From Dyella flagellata (GTDB lineage Bacteria > Pseudomonadota > Gammaproteobacteria > Xanthomonadales > Rhodanobacteraceae), in NCBI RefSeq assembly GCF_030160275.1, contig NZ_BSOA01000003.1, positions 389,937-453,936 on the forward strand: a stretch of 64,000 nt of DNA. Direction: 5' to 3'. Positions 17,148-25,160 of this stretch are shown here, in pieces. The notes below the pieces were generated by a model. The model did no database searches, was not told where the DNA came from, and worked only from the letters and a program-made list of their open reading frames with translations. A program made the position numbers and the translations under genes. Each line of letters starts with the position of its first letter. Within the stretch, counting starts at the first letter, position 1.

Positions 17148-18920
17148 TTACGCCACAAACTGCAATCGAGCCAGTTCCGCATACAGCCCACCTTCGGCGA
17201 GCAAGCTTTCGTGCGTGCCTTGCGCCACGATGCGCCCGCCATCCAGGACCACAATGCGATCCGCGCGCTGCACGGTGGCGAGGCGATGGGCGATCACCAG
17301 GGTGGTACGGCCTTTTTCCAGTCGTTCCAGGGCTTGCTGGATGGCAGCTTCCGATTGGGCATCCAGCGACGAGGTCGCTTCGTCCAGCAACAACAAAGGC
17401 GCGTTGCGCAGGATCGCGCGTGCAATGGCAATGCGCTGGCGCTGGCCGCCAGACAGGCGTACGCCGCGCTCGCCCAGTTCCGCGTCATAACCGTCGGGCA
17501 GCATCTGGATGAAATCGTGGGCCTCGGCGGCGCGGGCCGCCGCGCGCACTTCCTCGTCGCTGGCGTCCTGCCGGCCGAAGCGGATGTTGTTGGCGGTGGT
17601 AGCACCGAAAATCACCGTTTCCTGCGGCACCAAGGCAATCGCGCCGCGCAGGTCGGGCAGGTTCATCGCACGCAGATCGATGCCGTCGAAACGGATGCGT
17701 CCATGTTGCGGATCGTAGAAGCGCAGCAGCAATGCAAACACCGTGCTTTTGCCGGCTCCCGACGGACCGACCAGCGCCACCGTTTCGCCGGGGCGGATGT
17801 CCAGGTTGAATTGGTGCAGCGCAGGGGCGTCCGGCCGGGTGGGGTAATGGAAGTCGACGTTTTCAAAGCGCAAGGCACCGCGCACCGGCTGCGGCAAGGC
17901 TTGCGGATGCGGCGGGTCGGCAATGCTGGCTTCTTCATGGAACAATTCGTTGATGCGTTCCATCGCGCCGGCAGCACGCAGTACGTCGCCCCACACGTCG
18001 GAAAGGCCCATCATCGAACCGCCGGAAAGCATGGCGTACACCACGAACTGCGCAAGCACACCGGCATCCAGGACGCCTTCCAACACATCGCGCGCGCCCA
18101 CCCATAGCACCAGCGTTATGGCGCCGAAGAACAACACGATCACCGCGGCCGTAAGAAACGTACGCATGCCGATGCGTGCGCGTGCGCTCGCCAGGGCGAG
18201 TGCGATGGCGTTGCCGTAGCGTCCGCTTTCGATGCCTTCGCGCGCATAGGCTTTTACCGCGGGTGCCGCGTTGAGCGTTTCATTGGCGATGGCCGCGGCG
18301 TCGGCCAGGCGGTCCTGGCTGGCGCGCGAAAGCTTCTGCACGCGGCGGCCAAAAATCAGGATCGGCAACACCACCGCAGGAATGACCAGGGCGGTGAGGC
18401 CGGCCAGGCGCGGGCTGGTCCAGATCATCGCCACTGTCGCGCCAATCAGCATCACCGCGCTGCGCAATGCCACTGAAATGCCGGAACCGACCAGCGCCTG
18501 CACCACTTCCGTATCGGTGCCCAGGCGCGAGATCAATTCGCCCACGCGGTTGCGTTCGAAGAAGCTCACGTCCAGACGAATCACGTGCTCATACAGCTTT
18601 GCGCGCAACGCGGCGAGCGTGCGTTCGCCAAGCAGTGAGATGCAGTAGAAGCGCGCGGCGGTGGCAAATGCCATCACCAGGGCGACCGCGAACAGGCCGA
18701 TGAAACTGGTATTGATCGCGGCGAGGCTGGAACCGCGAAAACCGTGGTCGATCATGTGTCGCACTGCCATCGGCAGCACCAGGGTGGCGCTGGAGGAAAT
18801 GCCTAGGAACGCCAGCCAGCCCACCGCCAGCATGCGATGGGGTTTCACGAAGGGCCAGAGCAGCTTCAGGGAGCCGATGCGGCGACGGGGCTTGGGATCG
18901 TTCGCGGGCGTTGTGCTCAT
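17148..18920 (-). CDS. ABC exporter, fused membrane and ATPase domains (MsbA/LmrA-like)
   Basis: 590-residue half-transporter. Six membrane segments fill residues 20-310, starting with LLWPFVKPHRMLAVGWLAFLG. The ATPase domain follows with Walker A GPSGAGKST, Q loop VPQETVIFG, signature LSGGQRQRIAIARA, Walker B LLLLDEATSSLD and switch His in VIAHRLATV. Such proteins work as dimers and export lipids, peptides or drugs; the substrate cannot be told from sequence. ATG 18920 is preferred; a GTG at 18950 would add 10 residues. Convergent with the cold-shock gene, and followed upstream by the YigZ gene on the same strand. Confidence 0.9.
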   Translation of the reverse strand: MSTTPANDPKPRRRIGSLKLLWPFVKPHRMLAVGWLAFLGISSSATLVLPMAVRHMIDHGFRGSSLAAINTSFIGLFAVALVMAFATAARFYCISLLGERTLAALRAKLYEHVIRLDVSFFERNRVGELISRLGTDTEVVQALVGSGISVALRSAVMLIGATVAMIWTSPRLAGLTALVIPAVVLPILIFGRRVQKLSRASQDRLADAAAIANETLNAAPAVKAYAREGIESGRYGNAIALALASARARIGMRTFLTAAVIVLFFGAITLVLWVGARDVLEGVLDAGVLAQFVVYAMLSGGSMMGLSDVWGDVLRAAGAMERINELFHEEASIADPPHPQALPQPVRGALRFENVDFHYPTRPDAPALHQFNLDIRPGETVALVGPSGAGKSTVFALLLRFYDPQHGRIRFDGIDLRAMNLPDLRGAIALVPQETVIFGATTANNIRFGRQDASDEEVRAAARAAEAHDFIQMLPDGYDAELGERGVRLSGGQRQRIAIARAILRNAPLLLLDEATSSLDAQSEAAIQQALERLEKGRTTLVIAHRLATVQRADRIVVLDGGRIVAQGTHESLLAEGGLYAELARLQFVA

Positions 18921-19000
18921 AGGGCTTGGAGTTGGGGGGTCAGGTGACACATAGGGATGGTCCGGGGTGATTCAATCCACCCGGGCCTGCGCAGCGTGGT

Positions 19001-19588
19001 TCATTCCAAGGTATGGCCCTCGCTCCTTCCGCGGCTGATATCGACGATGCGCGCCTTGGCCTCGCCTACCCGCTCCGCAGGAAGGCGCATCCGCAGCGTG
19101 ACGCCGTCCGCCTCGAAGCTTTCCTGTTCGAACTCCACCCCAAGCTCCTTCAGCCGGGCCTTCATCAGGGCAAGCTCGGCAAAATCGCAACGCAGCCCCA
19201 ATCGCGCCATGACCACGAGCGGCGTGCGCGCGGCCAGCCGCAGGCATTCGGCGGCGGTTCCGCCATAGGCGCGCGCCAGACCGCCGGCGCCGAGCTTGAT
19301 GCCGCCATACCAGCGTGTCACCACCACCACCGCTCGGTCGATGCCCTGGCCCTCGATCGCCTGCAGGATAGGGCGCCCGGCCGTGCCGCCCGGTTCGCCG
19401 TCGTCGTTGAAGCGATAGTCCTGGCCGATGCGGTAGGCCCAGCAGTTGTGGGTGGCAGAGGCATCGCTCACCCGCTGCACGTAGGCCAGCGCTTGCTGCG
19501 GGGTTTGAACCGGCGCGGCCTGGGCCAGGAAGTGGCTTTTGCGAATCTCTTCGCTGTGTTGAAACGGGGCAGTGAGGGTATGCAGCAT
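19001..19588 (-). CDS. IMPACT/YigZ family protein
   Basis: 195-residue protein of the UPF0029 family. The diagnostic N-terminal segment reads KSHFLAQAAPV, then HNCWAYRIG, NDDGEPGGTAGRPILQ and TRWYGGIKLGAGGLARAYG. The C-terminal DUF1949-like ferredoxin fold covers about residues 130-190. Bacterial YigZ is related to eukaryotic IMPACT, but its biochemical role is unclear. ATG 19588 is preferred over an in-frame TTG at 19612. It lies 80 bases upstream of the ABC exporter on the same strand and is divergent from the DUF218 gene. Confidence 0.9.
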   Translation of the reverse strand: MLHTLTAPFQHSEEIRKSHFLAQAAPVQTPQQALAYVQRVSDASATHNCWAYRIGQDYRFNDDGEPGGTAGRPILQAIEGQGIDRAVVVVTRWYGGIKLGAGGLARAYGGTAAECLRLAARTPLVVMARLGLRCDFAELALMKARLKELGVEFEQESFEADGVTLRMRLPAERVGEAKARIVDISRGRSEGHTLE

Positions 19589-19623
19589 CCAGACAGGGTA
19601 GGGGAATCGCAAGCGGGGGTCAC

Positions 19624-20430
19624 ATGGGCGTTTCCCGTGACTTGCGTTACGCTGCCCGTTTCGCTCGGGATGAAGCCTTGATGTTGTTGCTGTTGTTGCT
19701 GATTTGCCTGCTGGGTTACAGGCTTCGCCGCAGCCGGGGCGGATGGGTTTGCTTTGTCGTGGCCTTCGCGCTGTTCGAGGCGACCTGCTGCGGACCCTTG
19801 CCGGCCTGGCTGCTCACCCGGCTGCAAGCACCGTATGCGACCCGGCCGATGGTCACCTGGGAGCCGCGCAATGCGATTGTCGTGCTGGGCGTTGGTACCT
19901 CGCGCGTTGTCGCGACCGGTGAGGTAGGCCCCACCGTGTTCGCGGGCGGCAGGCTTGCCGAGGGCTACACGCTGTATCGCCAATGCAAGCAGAGCGGCAA
20001 CGATTGCAAGCTGATCGTCAGCGGCGGGGATCCCTTCCGCAACGGCGTAACGGAAGCGAAGGCGTATGGTGATGTACTGTTGGGCATGGGCGTGGATCGT
20101 TCCGACCTGATGCTCGAAACGCGCAGCATGAACACCTGGCAGAACGCGCAGTTCGTGCAACCCATGCTCAAGGCCTACGCACCACAGCGTGTGATCTTGG
20201 TGACGGCGGCCGTGCATATGCGCCGCTCACAGATGTACTTCACGCACTTCGGCATCGATGCCTTGCCGGTGCGGGCCGACTACGAAGATGCGCGGTTGAC
20301 CTTGTTTCCCAACGGCTGGAACCTGGCGCTGACCGAAGCGTCCCTGCACGAATACCTGGGTGTGCTTACGTATTACATGTACAACGCGTTGGGATGGAAC
20401 GCGCCGCCGAGCAGGTATGGGGCGCCTTGA
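19624..20430 (+). CDS. DUF218 membrane protein (YdcF/ElyC/SanA family)
   Basis: 268 residues with two N-terminal membrane segments (ALMLLLLLLICLLGYRL and GGWVCFVVAFALFEATCCG) and a periplasmic DUF218 domain. The domain has AIVVLGVG, GGRLAEGYTLYRQ, LIVSGGDPF, ETRSMNTWQNA and VILVTAAVHMRRSQMYF, all typical. The family includes ElyC and SanA, linked to envelope integrity and undecaprenyl-lipid metabolism. An ATG at 19681 is an alternative start. Convergent with the alcohol dehydrogenase; a palindrome lies between the two stops. Confidence 0.87.
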   Translation: MGVSRDLRYAARFARDEALMLLLLLLICLLGYRLRRSRGGWVCFVVAFALFEATCCGPLPAWLLTRLQAPYATRPMVTWEPRNAIVVLGVGTSRVVATGEVGPTVFAGGRLAEGYTLYRQCKQSGNDCKLIVSGGDPFRNGVTEAKAYGDVLLGMGVDRSDLMLETRSMNTWQNAQFVQPMLKAYAPQRVILVTAAVHMRRSQMYFTHFGIDALPVRADYEDARLTLFPNGWNLALTEASLHEYLGVLTYYMYNALGWNAPPSRYGAP

Positions 20431-20441
20431 TCAAGCACAAT

Positions 20442-20470
20442 TCCCTCCCCTGCGTGCAGCAGGGGAGGGA
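20442..20470. terminator. CCCTCCCC palindrome, probable bidirectional terminator
   Basis: A 12-base perfect inverted repeat, TCCCTCCCCTGC with GCAGGGGAGGGA, around the 5-base loop GTGCA. It lies exactly between two convergent genes. There is no long T tract, so termination is inferred from position. Similar palindromes occur at 26981-27013 and 41014-41038. Confidence 0.65.
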
Positions 20471-20477
20471 GTACACG

Positions 20478-21539
20478 TCACGCCGACTTGTTCAGCGACG
20501 CCATGTCAATCACGAAGCGATAGCGCACATCGCTGCTGAGCATCCGCTCGTAAGCCTGGTTGATATCCTGGATGCCGATCATCTCCACATCCGCGCCGAT
20601 GCCGTGCTTGGCGCAGAAGTCCAGCATCTCCTGCGTTTCGGCAATGCCGCCGATCAGCGAACCGGCCAGCGAGCGGCGACCGAAAATCAAGCCACCGGCA
20701 TGCACCGGCGGGTTGACCGGTTCCACCAGGCCCACCAGCACGTGCACGCCGTCCAGCTTCAGCGTGGCAAGGTACGGATTGAGATCGTGCTGGTGCGGCA
20801 CCGTATCGAGAATAAAATCGTAGTGGCCGGCGACGGCCGCCATCTGCTCGGGATCGGTGGACAGCACCACGTGATCGGCTCCCAGTCGGCGCGCTTCGTT
20901 TTCCTTGCCGGGCGAGCGCGTGAACAGCGTGACGTCCGCACCCAGCGCCTTGGCGAACTTCAGGCCCATGTGGCCGAGGCCGCCTAAGCCGACGATGGCC
21001 ACCTTGTGGTCCTTGCCGATATGCCAGTGACGCAGCGGCGACCAGGTGGTGATGCCGGCGCACAGCAACGGCGCGGCGGATTTCGGGTCCACGCCCTCCG
21101 GTACGCGCAGCACGAACTTGTCGTTCACCACGATGCGCTCGGAGTAACCGCCATAGGTCGTCAAGCCGTCGCGGCGGTCGACGCTGTTGTAGGTGAACGT
21201 GGGCATTTCCTTGCAATACTGCTCCAGGCCTTGTTGGCAGGCGGCGCAGTGCTGGCAGGAGTCGACCATGCAGCCCACCCCTACCAGGTCGCCGGGCTTG
21301 AAGCCGGTGACCTGGGCACCGACCGCGGCCACCCGGCCGATGATTTCGTGGCCGGGCACCAGCGGATAGCGCGAGCCGCCCCATTCATTGCGCGCCTGGT
21401 GGATGTCCGAGTGGCAAACCCCGCAATACAGGATGTCGATCACCACGTCATCCGCGCGCGGATCGCGCCGCTCGAATTGATGGGGTGCCAGTGGCGAGGT
21501 GGCCGATTGCGCGGCGTAGCCGCGGATGTTGAGTGCCAT
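20478..21539 (-). CDS. Zinc-dependent NAD(P)-alcohol dehydrogenase (YahK-like)
   Basis: 353-residue medium-chain dehydrogenase of the cinnamyl-alcohol type. The catalytic zinc site is seen in YCGVCHSDIH and PGHEIIGRV; the structural zinc uses CQHCAACQQGLEQYC. The Rossmann motif is VGLGGLGHMGLKFAKALG. Relatives such as E. coli YahK reduce aldehydes with NADPH. It is divergent from an AraC regulator 190 bases away, which is likely its activator and suggests induction by a reactive aldehyde (inference). Confidence 0.92.
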   Translation of the reverse strand: MALNIRGYAAQSATSPLAPHQFERRDPRADDVVIDILYCGVCHSDIHQARNEWGGSRYPLVPGHEIIGRVAAVGAQVTGFKPGDLVGVGCMVDSCQHCAACQQGLEQYCKEMPTFTYNSVDRRDGLTTYGGYSERIVVNDKFVLRVPEGVDPKSAAPLLCAGITTWSPLRHWHIGKDHKVAIVGLGGLGHMGLKFAKALGADVTLFTRSPGKENEARRLGADHVVLSTDPEQMAAVAGHYDFILDTVPHQHDLNPYLATLKLDGVHVLVGLVEPVNPPVHAGGLIFGRRSLAGSLIGGIAETQEMLDFCAKHGIGADVEMIGIQDINQAYERMLSSDVRYRFVIDMASLNKSA

Positions 21540-21729
21540 GCAGTGCTCCTAAGGGGAGTGAAGCCAAGCGAGAGGAAAGGCCAAGGGGCAAAGTATGCGC
21601 AGTGCGGCAAGGGCCGGGTAGCCGGATCCTGCTAAATGCTTGCTCGATCCTGCAAATCGTCCGTCCAGGACTCGCCTTGGCCTGCAGGAACAGGCAATCT
21701 TTCCCCGTTCCTGACAGGCCGCATTCCGC

Positions 21730-22686
21730 ATGAATACGCAGTTCCAGCCGATCGAAATGCCGTCCCGCCTCGAGCAGGATTACGAGGAATTGACAGCCAT
21801 CGTTGAACGATACGCCCAGGCTGAGGGCGTCACGGCCACAGCTTGGCCGGCCTTGTCTTTCTTCCGTGCCGACACGCCCAGCGACCGTAGCTGCGCCCTG
21901 TACGAACCCTGCCTGGGCCTGCTTCTGCAGGGCAACAAGCATGTTCTGGTGGGTGAGGAGCGCCTGGAGCAGGAATACGGCCACTACCTGATCAATTCGA
22001 TCGACGTGCCGGTAACCGCCCAGGTGGTGCGCGCCTCGCCGCAGGAGCCGTGCCTGTGCATCACCTTGCGCCTGGATCCCCTGCGCATTGGCGAATGGCT
22101 GTCGGAGGTGAAGCTGCCCAAGCCCCTCAATGCGACCGCGCGCGGCATCGCGCTCAGTCCGGCCAGCCCGGAAGTGCTCGATCCGCTGTTGCGCCTGGTA
22201 CGGTTGCTCGACTCGCCACAAGACCTGCCGTTGCTCGCGCCATTGATCGAGCGCGAACTGATTTACCGGCTGCTGACGGGCGAGCAGGGCGCGCGCCTGG
22301 CGCAGATCGCTAGTGCCGGCGGGCAGGGGCAGCAGATTGCCCGGGCTATCCATTGGCTGCGGCAGCATTTCAACAAGCCCCTGCGGATTGCCGAGCTCGC
22401 CGGCATGGTCAACATGAGCCCGTCATCGCTGCATCATCATTTTCGCCAGATCACCGCGATGAGTCCGCTGCAGTACCAGAAGGTGTTGCGCCTGCACGAG
22501 GCGCGTCGCCTGCTGTTGACCGAAGGCTGCGACGTGGCGACCGCAGCACATCGCGTAGGCTACGAAAGCCCCTCGCAGTTCAGTCGCGAATACAGCCGGC
22601 AACATGGTGCACCGCCGTTGCGGGATGTGATGCGCCTGCGGGCGATTGGGAATATGGCTTGCGTGGAGCTGGATGTGCCTGCGTAG
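21730..22686 (+). CDS. AraC-family transcriptional regulator
   Basis: 318 residues. An N-terminal AraC-type effector domain (about 25-190, with CLGLLLQGNKHVLVGEE) precedes two helix-turn-helix motifs at the C terminus: LRIAELAGMVNMSPSSLHHHF and DVATAAHRVGYESPSQFSREY. The N-terminal domain resembles regulators that lie next to aldehyde reductases, such as YqhC. Its divergent placement to the alcohol dehydrogenase supports control of that gene. No operator is obvious in the 190-base gap. Confidence 0.9.
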   Translation: MNTQFQPIEMPSRLEQDYEELTAIVERYAQAEGVTATAWPALSFFRADTPSDRSCALYEPCLGLLLQGNKHVLVGEERLEQEYGHYLINSIDVPVTAQVVRASPQEPCLCITLRLDPLRIGEWLSEVKLPKPLNATARGIALSPASPEVLDPLLRLVRLLDSPQDLPLLAPLIERELIYRLLTGEQGARLAQIASAGGQGQQIARAIHWLRQHFNKPLRIAELAGMVNMSPSSLHHHFRQITAMSPLQYQKVLRLHEARRLLLTEGCDVATAAHRVGYESPSQFSREYSRQHGAPPLRDVMRLRAIGNMACVELDVPA

Positions 22687-22773
22687 GCTAAGATGCAACG
22701 CCCAACCTGCCGCTGAGCAAGCCTTATGCCCAGCGCTGCTGATTGATCTAGAATCATTGTCTCCAGGGAGCGT

Positions 22774-23604
22774 ATGTATCTATTTCATTTCCTAAAAAAC
22801 CTGACCAAAGGTTTTTACCATCGGGTGTTGCCTTCGAACACGCCGACGGCAGAAAAGCCGGTGTGCAATATCTGCGGTTTTCGCCTGACAGCCCCGCCCG
22901 ATGTTTTGTCAGAACGCGAGATGCGTAGTTGTGCCGTTTGTGGATCAACGCTGCGTTTCCGCGCCATCGTTGCGGCCTTGCAATCCGAACTGGACGGTGA
23001 TGGCCAAGTCCGAGCGCTCACGCGAATCCCGAGGCGCAAGCATGTCAAAGGGATAGGTATGAGCGATGCGGGCGTATACGCATTCGCCTTGCAGCGCAAG
23101 TTCGACTACCTCAACACTTTCTACCACATCGAGCCCATGCTGGACATCCGCTCGCCGGCCCGGCATTACCTTGGCCAGTTCGATTTTGTCGTCAGTTCTG
23201 ATGTGCTGGAGCATGTGGAGGGATCCACCGACCGCACATTGGCTAACCTACGTGCCTTATTGAAGACGGGAGGCATCCTTGCCCTCACGGTACCCTATGG
23301 TTTTCACGAGACTACGATCGAGCACTATCCGGATCTTCATCAATTCCGGATCGAGGGTGAGGGCGCCGGCCGTGTCCTAGTGAACGTGACCAAGGACGGC
23401 AGGGAGCAGCGATTCACCAATCTTTGCTTCCACGGCGGCGACGGTTCTACTCTTGAGCTGCGAATCTATTCGTACCCGGATCTAGTCCGGCAGCTTGGCG
23501 AGGCGGGTTTCACCGATATTCGTCTGCACGCTGCCGACCATCCCGAATGGGGGATCATCCATCGCACCAAGCTTGGCCTGCCCATTACTGCCAAGGCAGC
23601 GTAG
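22774..23604 (+). CDS. SAM-dependent methyltransferase with N-terminal zinc-ribbon-like cysteines
   Basis: 276 residues. Two CxxC pairs near the N terminus, CNIC (about residues 31-34) and CAVC (about 56-59), look like a small zinc ribbon. The body carries the methyltransferase-11 pattern FDFVVSSDVLEHVEG and LLKTGGILALTVPYG. The substrate-binding part includes EHYPDLHQFRIEGEG. Similar proteins are found with sugar or polysaccharide genes, but none lies here. It is single, somewhat lower in G+C than its neighbours, and followed by a REP dyad. Substrate unknown. Confidence 0.75.
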   Translation: MYLFHFLKNLTKGFYHRVLPSNTPTAEKPVCNICGFRLTAPPDVLSEREMRSCAVCGSTLRFRAIVAALQSELDGDGQVRALTRIPRRKHVKGIGMSDAGVYAFALQRKFDYLNTFYHIEPMLDIRSPARHYLGQFDFVVSSDVLEHVEGSTDRTLANLRALLKTGGILALTVPYGFHETTIEHYPDLHQFRIEGEGAGRVLVNVTKDGREQRFTNLCFHGGDGSTLELRIYSYPDLVRQLGEAGFTDIRLHAADHPEWGIIHRTKLGLPITAKAA

Positions 23605-23635
23605 TTGAGATTTGCGTGAAACTTGAAGTGCCGGC

Positions 23636-23709
23636 GTAGGCTGGGATGACAATCCCAGCATTGCCGTGCATGCAGCACAAGCGATGCTGGGATTGTCATC
23701 CCAGCCTAC
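23636..23709. repeat. GTAG-type REP dyad 2
   Basis: GTAG at 23636-23639 opens a REP unit (GCTGGGATGACAATCCCAGC), a spacer follows, and the inverted unit ends in CTAC at 23706-23709. It lies between the convergent methyltransferase and aldehyde dehydrogenase genes. Confidence 0.9.
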
Positions 23710-23715
23710 AAAATT

Positions 23716-25158
23716 TCATGCGCCGGGGAACGCCCCGCGCATCACCATCAGCCTGATCTCCGTCATATCTTCAATCGCATAGCGCACGCCTTCGCGTCCC
23801 ACGCCTGACAACTTCACGCCGCCATACGGCATATTGTCCACACGGAAACTCGGCACGTCGTTGACGATCACACCACCTTGCTCCAGCTCATCCCAGGCGC
23901 GCATCGCATGGGTGAGCTGGTCGGTGAAGATGCCCGCTTGCAGGCCGTAATCGGAGTCATTGACCAAGGCGAACGCCTCATCGATGTGCTCGAACGGCAC
24001 CAGCAGCACGAACGGTCCGAACACCTCCATGCGATTGACCTTGGCGTCCTTGGGCACGTTCTCCATCACGGTGGCTTCGAGCATATTGCCCTTGCGCTTG
24101 CCGCCGCACAGGAGCTTGCCGCCGGCCTGCTGCGCCTCGTTGATCCAGCCTTCCAGGCGCGTGGCCGCGGCTTCGTCGATCATCGGACCTAAGAACACGC
24201 TCTTGTCCTTCGGGTCGCCGGCCTGCAACTGCTTGACGGCCTCGACCAGGCGCTGCTTCAACTCCTCGTACAGCGATGCATGCGCATAGATGCGCTGCAC
24301 GCTGATGCAGCTTTGGCCCGATTGGTAGAACGCCCCGAAGATCAGCCGCTCGATCAGTCTGTCCAGGTTCCCAGCCTGATCGGCATCCACGATGCAGGCC
24401 GCATTGCCACCCAGTTCCAGCGTGACCTTCTTGTGGCCGGCGCGTGCCTTCAGATCCCAGCCGATCTGCCCGCCGGTAAAAGAGAGCAGCTTCAGCCGGG
24501 CGTCTTCCACCAGCGGCGTGGCGTGCTTGCCGTCCAGCGTCAGTATGGAAAACGCACCCTTGGGTAGATCGGTCTCCGCCAGCACCTGACCGATGATCAG
24601 GGCGCCGATCGGCGTTTTTTCCGAAGGCTTCAGTACGAACGGACAACCCGCGGCGATGGCCGGTGCCACCTTGTGCGCGACCAGGTTCAGCGGAAAATTG
24701 AATGGCGTGATGAACGATACCGGCCCCAGCGGCACGCGACGCGTAAAGCCGTGGTAACCGTTCAGGCGCTCGGCCAGTTCGAGGTTCAAGGTCTCGCCGT
24801 TGATGCGCACCGCTTCTTCGGCGGCAATGCGGAAGGTATCGATCAGGCGCGTCACTTCGCCTGCGGCATCCTTGATCGGCTTGCCGGCTTCGACGCATAA
24901 CGCCATCGCAAGCTCTTCATGGCGCTCTTGGAAGCGTTGCGCGCAGTGCTGCAGAACGGCTTGCCGCGCCCACGGCTTGAATTTTTTCATCGGGCCGGTG
25001 GCTTGCACTGCGGCGCGGATGGCTGCCTCGGTGGCTTGCTCATCCGGCACGGCTACGCGCGTGGCGATTTCACCGCTGTACTTGTCGTACACCTCCATCA
25101 TCGTGGCTGAGGTGCGCGGTTCGTTGGCCAGGTAATAAGGGTAGGTCTTGTCGAGCAT
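23716..25158 (-). CDS. NAD(P)-dependent aldehyde dehydrogenase
   Basis: 480-residue aldehyde dehydrogenase superfamily member. The catalytic Cys lies in GQSCISVQRIYAH, the general-base Glu in VTLELGGNAACIV, and the cofactor region in ITPFNFPLNLVAHKVAPAIAAG. FGPFV and the oligomerisation tail are present. ATG 25158 is chosen because GGAG lies 5 bases upstream; a GTG at 25164 is too close to that site. It starts only 2 bases after the stop of the ThDP enzyme, so the two form an operon. The ThDP enzyme may yield an aldehyde or hydroxyketone that this enzyme handles, but this pairing is inference. Confidence 0.9.
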   Translation of the reverse strand: MLDKTYPYYLANEPRTSATMMEVYDKYSGEIATRVAVPDEQATEAAIRAAVQATGPMKKFKPWARQAVLQHCAQRFQERHEELAMALCVEAGKPIKDAAGEVTRLIDTFRIAAEEAVRINGETLNLELAERLNGYHGFTRRVPLGPVSFITPFNFPLNLVAHKVAPAIAAGCPFVLKPSEKTPIGALIIGQVLAETDLPKGAFSILTLDGKHATPLVEDARLKLLSFTGGQIGWDLKARAGHKKVTLELGGNAACIVDADQAGNLDRLIERLIFGAFYQSGQSCISVQRIYAHASLYEELKQRLVEAVKQLQAGDPKDKSVFLGPMIDEAAATRLEGWINEAQQAGGKLLCGGKRKGNMLEATVMENVPKDAKVNRMEVFGPFVLLVPFEHIDEAFALVNDSDYGLQAGIFTDQLTHAMRAWDELEQGGVIVNDVPSFRVDNMPYGGVKLSGVGREGVRYAIEDMTEIRLMVMRGAFPGA

Positions 25159-25160
25159 GG

